From Caulobacteraceae bacterium (GTDB lineage Bacteria > Pseudomonadota > Alphaproteobacteria > Caulobacterales > Caulobacteraceae): DNA of 11,476 nt. Both the position numbers and the translations under genes were made by a program. The notes below the pieces were generated by a model. The model saw only the letters and a program-made list of their open reading frames with translations, did not search any database and was not told the origin of the DNA. This document shows positions 6,767 to 11,476 of this stretch, in pieces. Position 1 is the first letter of the stretch. Each line of letters opens with the position of its first letter. The stretch lies in the NCBI GenBank assembly GCA_020852035.1, contig JADZBR010000112.1, positions 1 through 11,476 of the forward strand, given 5' to 3'.

Positions 6767-7143
6767 CGGATGAAGATCAATTCGATGGGGAGGTCGAGCT
6801 CTGACCACGGCCGGTCGCTGGTGATCACGGGCAGCTTTCTGATCATCGCGTGCGCCAGACAGAATCGATCCGCCAAGGACACGCCACGCCTAGCCAGCGT
6901 GTAAAGGCTCGCTGTCGTAACAGCGTCTTCTTCCGTCAGCGGATCAATCACCAGCCCCGCATGCTTCAAATGGTCGGCGGCCCAGGCTGGAGCGCGCCCG
7001 CGAAGCCCCATTTTGCTTAAGGTCTCGCCCCAGATCGCCGCCGAGGCGCGACCTTCAGTCAGGTAGCCCGCCGCGCGCTCCGATCCGCTTTCCTCCAGAA
7101 GGATCGCCATCAAGGCCGAGCTGTCGAAGGCGACGGCGGTCAA
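6763..7143 (-). CDS. PIN domain toxin (VapC/FitB-like ribonuclease), TTG start
   Basis: 126 aa, the usual length of a VapC-type toxin; predicted Mg-dependent endoribonuclease acting on tRNA, rRNA or mRNA. All four acidic PIN residues are present: Asp7 (AFDSSAL), Glu40 (WGETLS), Asp92 (SLADRFCLA) and Asp110 (TSDRPW), so it should be active. The start codon is TTG at 7143-7141, overlapping the antitoxin stop (TTGA). GGCGGAG lies 5 nt before it, and the PIN strand begins immediately after; the next in-frame ATG would remove Asp7. A rare start plus overlap would keep toxin output low and tied to antitoxin translation. Its stop overlaps the DUF3253 ATG. The partner is the ribbon-helix-helix antitoxin just upstream. 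Confidence 0.9.
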   Translation of the reverse strand: MTAVAFDSSALMAILLEESGSERAAGYLTEGRASAAIWGETLSKMGLRGRAPAWAADHLKHAGLVIDPLTEEDAVTTASLYTLARRGVSLADRFCLAHAMIRKLPVITSDRPWSELDLPIELIFIR

Positions 7144-7535
7144 TCGTGCTCCGCCAACTTCTGCATCGCGAAAGCCTCGACCTCCTTGGGCCAGAGCTCA
7201 AACCGCTGGAGCTTTTCAAGGCGATCGAACCGTTCCTGAGCGGAGATCGCACCCGTCTCAAACGCCGCCTCTAGGCGACGTTCCGCGATGAGTTCGTCCA
7301 CCACCGACCAGCCTTCAGGTAGTCGAGCTTTGATCTCGGCGCTCTTCGACCACAGCCGTTCCAGCGCCGCCTTTGCAGCCGCTGGATCAATCGGCGGTCT
7401 TGCGGTTTCAGGCGCCACGGCGGCGCGAAGCAGATCGCGGGCTTCGGCCTCCATGGACCGGCGGTTCATGGCCGCCCGTCGACGCAGCCCGTCGTGAACT
7501 TCAGGCGGAAGGTTTCTGACCGTCAAACTAGCCAT
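7140..7535 (-). CDS. Ribbon-helix-helix antitoxin (FitA/VapB-like), long form
   Basis: 131 aa. Residues 2-40 form a ribbon-helix-helix DNA-binding domain: strand ASLTVRNLP, helix PEVHDGLRRRAAMN, then RSMEAEARDLLRAAV, very like FitA-type antitoxins paired with PIN toxins. The middle is Ala/Pro-rich linker and helix (48-70). Residues 77-89 (SVVDELIAERRLE) resemble the C-terminal end of many antitoxins of about 85 residues. Here another ~40 residues follow, with a helical ERFDRLEKLQRFELW segment. Expected roles: blocking the toxin active site and repressing the operon by binding the palindrome that overlaps its start. No Shine-Dalgarno precedes the ATG at 7535; a candidate -10 box ends 7 nt upstream, so a leaderless mRNA is likely. 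Four-nt overlap with the toxin gene. Confidence 0.88.
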   Translation of the reverse strand: MASLTVRNLPPEVHDGLRRRAAMNRRSMEAEARDLLRAAVAPETARPPIDPAAAKAALERLWSKSAEIKARLPEGWSVVDELIAERRLEAAFETGAISAQERFDRLEKLQRFELWPKEVEAFAMQKLAEHD

Positions 7536-7570
7536 GACAGCAATGCTAGCAATGCCAGCATTGCTGTCAA
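7535..7570 (-). promoter_or_regulatory. Promoter and triple-unit palindromic operator of the toxin-antitoxin operon
   Basis: Arms 7535-7547 and 7557-7569 are perfect 13-nt reverse complements. The 27 bp at 7539-7565 divide into three contiguous 9-bp units of form AGCA-N-TGCT (7539-7547, 7548-7556 with one mismatch, 7557-7565), each itself palindromic. On the minus strand TTGACA (7570-7565), a 16-nt spacer and TAGCAT (7548-7543) make a plausible sigma-70 promoter. Transcription would start about at the A of the antitoxin ATG (7535). The operator would cover -35, -10 and start codon. The -35 box also contains the TGA stop of the acyl-CoA dehydrogenase gene. Autorepression by the ribbon-helix-helix antitoxin is inferred. 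Confidence 0.8.
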
Positions 7571-8715
7571 CCGCCGCGCTTCAGCGTCTCGCGCGCGATC
7601 ACCACCTGCTGGATCTGGCTGGTGCCCTCGTAGATGCGGAAGATCCGCACGTCCCGATAGAGCCGCTCGATCCCGTGGTCGGCCGTGTAGCCGGCGCCGC
7701 CGAAGTTCTGCACCGCCTTGTCGGCCACCCGCCCGACCATCTCGGAGGCGAAGTACTTGGCCGCCGCCGCCTCCATGGTGACGTTCTCGCCGGCGTCGCG
7801 CTTGCGGGCGGTCTCCAGGGTCAGGGCCCTGGCCGCCAGGGCCTCGGTCTTCATGTCGGCGATCATGCCCTGGATCCGCTGGAACCCGGCGATCGGCTGG
7901 CCGAACTGCTTGCGCTCGGAGGCGTAGGCTACGCAGTCCTTGATCAGCCGCTCGGCGACGCCGACGCAGACCGCCGAGATGTGCAGCCGCCCCCGGTCGA
8001 GCACCTGCATGGCCACCTTGAAGCCCTCGCCCTCGGCGCCCAGCCGGTTCTCCACCGGCACGCGCACGTTGTCGAAGTTGACGTCGGTGATGTGGGCGCC
8101 CTGCTGGCCCATCTTCTTCTCGGGCTTGCCGGTGGAGAGCCCCGGCAGGTCGCGCGACACGAGGAAGGCGCTCACCCCGCCCCCGCCCGGCTTGCTGGGA
8201 GCGGTGCGGGCCATCACCGTGAAGAGGTGCGCCTTGTTGGCGTTGGTGATGTAGCGCTTGGTTCCGTTCAGCACATAGGCGTCGCCGTCGAGCACCGCGC
8301 GGGTCTGCACCGCGGCGCTGTCGGACCCGGCCTCCGGCTCGGTGAGGGCGAAGGAGGTGATGATCTCGCCGGACGCGATGCCCGGCAGGTACTTCGCCTT
8401 CTGCTCGGGCGTGCCGAACATCACCAGTCCCTGGCTGCCGATCCCGACATTGGTGCCGAAGGTGGAGCGGAACGCCGGCGAGGTGCGGCCGAGCTCGACC
8501 GCCACCAGGCACTCGTCCTCCATCGAGAGGCCAAGGCCGCCGTGCTCCTCGGGGATCGAAAGACCGAAGAGGCCGAGTTCGCGCATCTCCTGCACGATCT
8601 CGTCGGGCATGGCGTCGGTCTCGGCGACCTGGGCCTCGATGGGCCGCAGCCGCTCGGCCACGAAGCGGGCGACCATGTCGATCAGCTGGTCGCGGGTCTC
8701 GGTATCCAGGGCCAT
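7567..8715 (-). CDS. Acyl-CoA dehydrogenase
   Basis: FAD-dependent alpha,beta-dehydrogenation of an acyl-CoA, passing electrons to electron-transfer flavoprotein; cytoplasmic. The 382 residues are the standard length. The N-terminal helical domain is ~1-115 (IPEEHGGLGL at 54-63), the FAD/substrate signature FALTEPEAGSD is at 122-132, the beta domain follows, and DRGRLHISA is at 240-248. The C-terminal helical domain has QNFGGAGYT at 336-344 and the catalytic base Glu363 in IYEGTSQIQ at 361-369. Chain-length preference is not readable; fatty acid or branched-chain acyl-CoA are both possible. The start at 8715 has GGGGAGG 6 nt upstream, whereas an in-frame ATG at 8748 has none. The TGA lies inside the promoter of the toxin-antitoxin operon, so read-through into that operon is possible. 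Confidence 0.95.
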   Translation of the reverse strand: MALDTETRDQLIDMVARFVAERLRPIEAQVAETDAMPDEIVQEMRELGLFGLSIPEEHGGLGLSMEDECLVAVELGRTSPAFRSTFGTNVGIGSQGLVMFGTPEQKAKYLPGIASGEIITSFALTEPEAGSDSAAVQTRAVLDGDAYVLNGTKRYITNANKAHLFTVMARTAPSKPGGGGVSAFLVSRDLPGLSTGKPEKKMGQQGAHITDVNFDNVRVPVENRLGAEGEGFKVAMQVLDRGRLHISAVCVGVAERLIKDCVAYASERKQFGQPIAGFQRIQGMIADMKTEALAARALTLETARKRDAGENVTMEAAAAKYFASEMVGRVADKAVQNFGGAGYTADHGIERLYRDVRIFRIYEGTSQIQQVVIARETLKRGG

Positions 8716-8832
8716 TCGCTCCCTCCCCCTCTTGTCGCCGCGAGCCATAGCAGCCCGCCGCCAAGGCGGGAACGCCCGCTTGACCTCGCCCGGCCCGGCC
8801 CCAGACTACTCCCCATCCCGGAGAGGAACGTC
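8716..8832. promoter_or_regulatory. Divergent intergenic region, acyl-CoA dehydrogenase / GNAT
   Basis: Contains both ribosome sites: GGGGAGG on the minus strand at 8728-8722, which fixes the dehydrogenase start at 8715 rather than 8748, and GGAGAGGA at 8820-8827, 5 nt before the GNAT ATG. A hairpin CCCGCC/GGCGGG (8754-8759 with 8765-8770) lies centrally. TTGACC at 8780-8785 could be a plus-strand -35 box, with AGACTA at 8803-8808 as a poor -10 at 17-nt spacing. The promoter call is weak; the ribosome sites are firm. Confidence 0.4.
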
Positions 8833-9417
8833 ATGGACCGCCCGACCGTCCGCGCCGCCACCCTTGAGGATCAGGCTGCTGTCCTCAACGTCATCACCCT
8901 GGCCTTCTCATCGGACCCGATGGTCCGCTGGGCGATACCCGATCCCGGGAAGTTCCTCGCCAGCATGCCGCTGATGACCAGCGCCTTCGGCGGTCGCGGT
9001 TTCGACCACGACAGCGTCTACATCCCCGAGAGCGGCGGCGGCGCGGCCCTGTGGCTGCCGCCGGGCGTGGAGTCGGATTCCGAACGGCTCGGCGAAATCA
9101 TGGGTCAGTACGCCGCGCCGGAGCGCCTGGAAATCCTCGGCGCGGTGATGGAGCAGATGGGACGCCATCATCTACAAGAACCGCACTGGTATCTGCCGCT
9201 GATCGGCGTCGATCCGGCGATGCAGGCCCGCGGGCTCGGCTCCGCGCTGATGAAGCACGCCCTGGCCCGCTGCGACGCCGACGGCCTGCCCGCCTATCTG
9301 GAAAGCTCCAACCCGCGCAACATCAGCCTCTACGAGCGCCACGGGTTCGAGGCGGTGGCGACCATCCAGATCGGCGCCTCGCCCCCGATCACCCCGATGG
9401 TGCGCATGCCCCGCTAG
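8833..9417 (+). CDS. GNAT family N-acetyltransferase
   Basis: Acetyl-CoA-dependent transferase of the GNAT fold, 194 aa; the acceptor is unknown. Strand 1 and helix (VRAATLEDQAAVLNVITLAF, 6-25) are typical, followed by a longer variable middle (30-118) that would line the acceptor site. Motif A, the pyrophosphate-binding loop, is VDPAMQARGLGSALMKHAL at 126-144 with QARGLG at 131-136. Motif B is NPRNISLYERHGFE at 160-173, where Tyr168 is in the usual position of the general acid. The overall shape is like GNATs acting on small molecules or antibiotics, but nothing points to resistance. The start is set by GGAGAGGA 5 nt upstream. Divergent from the acyl-CoA dehydrogenase; convergent with the MFS gene. 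Confidence 0.92.
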   Translation: MDRPTVRAATLEDQAAVLNVITLAFSSDPMVRWAIPDPGKFLASMPLMTSAFGGRGFDHDSVYIPESGGGAALWLPPGVESDSERLGEIMGQYAAPERLEILGAVMEQMGRHHLQEPHWYLPLIGVDPAMQARGLGSALMKHALARCDADGLPAYLESSNPRNISLYERHGFEAVATIQIGASPPITPMVRMPR

Positions 9418-9449
9418 GGTCTGAGCTCAACGCTCCGGTTCAAATGAGA

Positions 9450-9562
9450 TGTCATCCCGGCCGGAAGCCTGCACCGCAGACTGTAGAGCCGGGACCCAGG
9501 GGGTTCTGCCGTGCGTATGACCCTGGGCCCCGGCTCTCCGCTTCGCTGCGGCCGGGATGACA
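9450..9562. repeat. Nested inverted repeat in convergent gap (possible bidirectional terminator)
   Basis: Outer arms 9450-9463 and 9549-9562 are perfect 14-bp reverse complements beginning TGTCATCCCGG. Inside, GAAGC (9464-9468) pairs with GCTTC (9540-9544). An inner arm at 9485-9501 pairs with 9521-9537 at 16 of 17 positions, leaving a 19-nt loop. The whole 113 bp could fold into one long interrupted hairpin. It lies between the stops of the GNAT gene (plus) and the MFS gene (minus), a place where a structure could end transcription from both sides, although no T-run follows. It resembles dispersed palindromes I recall from alphaproteobacterial intergenic regions (not searched). The rest of 9418-9619 shows nothing else. 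Confidence 0.8.
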
Positions 9563-9619
9563 CTGGTTTATGTCCCTGATTTCCCTGGGCGCGGGGCCGA
9601 GCGCAATCGAGTACGGCCC

Positions 9620-10831
9620 CTAGGCGAGGGCCGCCGCCGGCCGCGGCCTCGCGAACGGCCGGAAGCTGAGGGCGATCAGCACCGCCCCGATCCCCAGCGC
9701 CGCCGACAGCGCGAACAGCCAGCCATAGCCGCCGGTCGCATCGTAGATCAGCCCGCCGGTCAGCGGCCCGGTCGCCATGCCCAGCCCGCCGGCCATCGCC
9801 GTGCCGCCGACGATCGTGCCCATCATCCGCATCGGGAAGTTCTCGCGGATGATCACCGCATAGAGCGGCATCGTCCCGGCGTAGATGAAGCCGAACAACG
9901 CCGCGACCCCATAGAGCGGCCCAAGATCCCGCGCCGCCAGATAGCCCAGCGCGCCGAACGACTGCACCAGCAATCCCGCCACCAGCACCCGCTTGGCGCC
10001 GAACCGGTCGCCCGCGACGCCGAAGGCGATCCGCCCGCCCATGCCGGCCAGCCCCTCGACGCTGTAGATCGACACCGCCAGCACCAGCGGGATGCCGCAG
10101 GTCACCGCATAGTTCACCGTGTGGAAGATCGGCCCCGAGTGCGTCGCGCAGCAGAAGAAGTTGGTCGCCATCAGGATGATGAACTGCGGCGAGCGCAGCG
10201 CTTCGCCCACGGTCATGTCCGGCCGCGGCCCCTCGTCCATCGGCTCGTCCTGCGTCGCGTCGAACGGCGGCGGCCGGCGGATCAGGAACGAGACCGGGAT
10301 CATGATCGCCGCCGCGACCCCCGCGATGATCAGCATCGAGGCTCGCCAGTCGTTGTGGGTGACCAGCCAGGCGGCCAGCGGCGCCATGGTCATGGGCGCC
10401 ATGCCCATCCCCGCCGAGACCAGCGACACAGCCAGGCTCCGGTGCGTGTCGAACCAGCCGGTCACACAGGCCATCAGCGGCGCGAAGATCGCCGCCGTGC
10501 TGGCGCCCACCACCAGGCCGAAGATCAGCTGAAACTCCAGCAGGCCGCTCGCCCGGCTGGCCAGCGCCAGGCTGGCCGCCAGCACCACCGAGCCGGTCAA
10601 CACCACCAGCCGCGGCCCGAACCGGTCCGACAGCGCGCCCCAGACCATGCTGGCCAGCGCCATCGACAGGAACCCGATGGTCATGGCCGTCGAGACGCCG
10701 GTGACCGACCAGCCCGTCTCCTGCGCGATCGGCCGCAGGAACACCGGCAGCGAGAACATCGACCCCATCGCCACGCAGCCGATCAGGCCGCCGGCCGCGA
10801 CGATCACCCAACGGTACACATCCTTGGTCAT
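9620..10831 (-). CDS. MFS transporter (oxalate/formate- or monocarboxylate-type)
   Basis: 403 aa, inner-membrane secondary transporter of the major facilitator superfamily with about 12 hydrophobic segments in two halves. MFS motif A, GALSDRFGPR (65-74), lies between segments 2 and 3, and its repeat, GVAGDRFGAKR (271-281), occupies the same place in the second half. A hydrophilic central loop at 185-213 (RRPPPF...DEGPRPD) separates the halves. The pattern, including FxxPLMACVTGWF after segment 4, recalls the oxalate:formate antiporter/monocarboxylate branch, so a carboxylate substrate is plausible but not proven. The start at 10831 has AGGGAG 6 nt upstream and leads into the first helix; upstream in-frame sequence is Arg-rich and untypical. 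Divergent from the Coq4-like gene. Confidence 0.9.
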   Translation of the reverse strand: MTKDVYRWVIVAAGGLIGCVAMGSMFSLPVFLRPIAQETGWSVTGVSTAMTIGFLSMALASMVWGALSDRFGPRLVVLTGSVVLAASLALASRASGLLEFQLIFGLVVGASTAAIFAPLMACVTGWFDTHRSLAVSLVSAGMGMAPMTMAPLAAWLVTHNDWRASMLIIAGVAAAIMIPVSFLIRRPPPFDATQDEPMDEGPRPDMTVGEALRSPQFIILMATNFFCCATHSGPIFHTVNYAVTCGIPLVLAVSIYSVEGLAGMGGRIAFGVAGDRFGAKRVLVAGLLVQSFGALGYLAARDLGPLYGVAALFGFIYAGTMPLYAVIIRENFPMRMMGTIVGGTAMAGGLGMATGPLTGGLIYDATGGYGWLFALSAALGIGAVLIALSFRPFARPRPAAALA

Positions 10832-11012
10832 GCCGAGCTCCCTGGCCTTTGCTCCAAGGACGTCGCGGGAGCCCGGGAACCGACATTCCCACGCCGCACG
10901 GCGATGGCTTGTCCAACGGCTCCGCTTTCGCAAGCGTCTTGAGCCCCGTCGTCGGAAGGCGCATGACCTCCCGGTCGGGCGGCGCGCTGCCGCTGCGGAG
11001 AAGCGGCCGCCC
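10832..11012. promoter_or_regulatory. Divergent intergenic region, MFS / Coq4-like gene
   Basis: 181 bp between two start codons. GGGAA-N6-TTCCC (10875-10890) is a possible operator half-site pair, and CGCTT-TCGC-AAGCG (10923-10936) is a small hairpin. The minus strand has AGGGAG at 10843-10838 for the MFS start. No convincing -35/-10 pair was found on either strand. Confidence 0.3.
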
Positions 11013-11462
11013 ATGCTCGGGTACCAGCGCCAGGACTCGCCCCTGACCCTCGCCGAGGGACTCGAGGAATACTACCTCGCCCACCCCGGCCTGAAGCGCG
11101 GCGAGACCCTGTCCGCCGACGCGCGAGCGTTCTTCGAGCGGCACGACGCGGTGCATGTCGTCTACGGCTGCGACACGACCCTGCCGCAGGAGGCCATCGT
11201 CAAGCTCGCCAGCTTCTTCGGCACGACCGAGGGGCTGAAGGTCATGGAGGGCTATCGCCTCTACGACTCCCTCGACATCTACCGCCAGCTGCGCCTCGCC
11301 GACATCCTCGCTACCCTGGCGCGGGTTCCTGTCCTCGTGCCGCGCACGATCTGGCGATGTCGCCGCCAAGCCAAGCCCTGGCCCTGGGACGACTTCGACG
11401 ACGGTCTGGACACGCCCTTGGCCGCGCTCCGCGCCAAGTACGGACTCCGCGTCGCCGCTTGA
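11013..11462 (+). CDS. Small Coq4-like protein with HDxxH-x11-E motif
   Basis: 149 aa. His44-Asp45-x-x-His48 followed after exactly 11 residues by Glu60 (FERHDAVHVVYG ... LPQEA) is the metal-binding signature of Coq4, the ubiquinone-biosynthesis protein that acts on C1 of the ring and helps organise the Coq complex. Around it are an N-terminal helix (LTLAEGLEEYYLAHP), a long helical part (61-100) and a Trp/Pro/Asp-rich tail (119-135). It is shorter than typical Coq4 proteins (over 200 aa) and otherwise divergent, so it may be a family relative with another substrate. The ATG at 11013 is the only reasonable start; CGGAG lies about 12 nt upstream, which is far. Divergent from the MFS gene; no other quinone gene is visible. 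The last 14 bases of the window hold nothing recognisable. Confidence 0.65.
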   Translation: MLGYQRQDSPLTLAEGLEEYYLAHPGLKRGETLSADARAFFERHDAVHVVYGCDTTLPQEAIVKLASFFGTTEGLKVMEGYRLYDSLDIYRQLRLADILATLARVPVLVPRTIWRCRRQAKPWPWDDFDDGLDTPLAALRAKYGLRVAA

Positions 11463-11476
11463 GCCTTCCCTTCGGG

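Noticed and set aside
7539..7565. CRISPR-like or simple tandem repeat
   Set aside because: Only three 9-bp units without spacers, located exactly on a promoter next to an antitoxin gene; an operator explains it better.
3509..8715. Leucine catabolic cluster formed by the amino acid dehydrogenase and the acyl-CoA dehydrogenase
   Set aside because: The two genes are 3 kb apart with unrelated repair, lipoprotein and toxin-antitoxin genes between them, and no branched-chain keto acid dehydrogenase or carboxylase gene is present, so a pathway cluster is not supported.
7534..8832. Plus-strand extension upstream of the GNAT gene
   Set aside because: The open frame continues antisense through the acyl-CoA dehydrogenase. 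The GNAT fold starts at 8833 with a good ribosome site, so the upstream part is a shadow.
9414..11369. Minus-strand open frame of 651 codons
   Set aside because: It is a different frame over the MFS gene and the Coq4-like gene, of low complexity and without hydrophobic segments; the true MFS frame has the motifs.

Overview
The window is GC-rich DNA (hand-counted 60-base lines outside 6219-7565 run about 72-82% GC). It looks like an alphaproteobacterium, most likely Caulobacterales (Caulobacter/Phenylobacterium type). That placement is inference from gene content, base composition, intergenic palindromes and a Coq4-type protein. I see no rRNA, tRNA, CRISPR array or transposase.

Left part, plus strand (1-3499): the 3' three quarters of an aldehyde dehydrogenase; a 104-bp imperfect inverted repeat; a Tat-exported dienelactone-hydrolase-family protein; a bacterial transglutaminase-like protein; and a 48-residue protein of unknown role. 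Middle-left, minus strand (3509-6212): a uracil-DNA glycosylase superfamily protein with four Cys suited to an Fe-S cluster, then a lipoprotein alpha/beta hydrolase overlapping it by 4 nt (ATGA), then a leucine-dehydrogenase-type amino acid dehydrogenase 41 nt further on.

Centre (6213-7570): an accessory-looking patch of lower GC (53-63% in sampled lines). It holds a stand-alone LexA-type winged helix protein (plus) and, convergent with it, a compact three-gene minus-strand operon: ribbon-helix-helix antitoxin, PIN (VapC/FitB-like) toxin, DUF3253 protein. Each junction is a 4-nt overlap (TTGA, ATGA). The operon is preceded by a 35-bp palindrome made of three contiguous 9-bp AGCA-N-TGCT units. 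The palindrome overlaps a candidate promoter (TTGACA, 16 nt, TAGCAT) placed so that the antitoxin mRNA would be leaderless. This is the most interesting structure in the window.

Right part (7567-11476): an acyl-CoA dehydrogenase (minus) divergent from a GNAT acetyltransferase (plus); a 113-bp nested inverted repeat in the convergent gap; an MFS transporter (minus); and, divergent from it, a small protein with the exact HDxxH-x11-E metal-binding signature of Coq4. The flanking genes are ordinary metabolic and housekeeping functions (aldehyde, acyl-CoA and branched-chain amino acid oxidation, DNA repair, transport); the addiction-type module in the centre appears to have been inserted among them.
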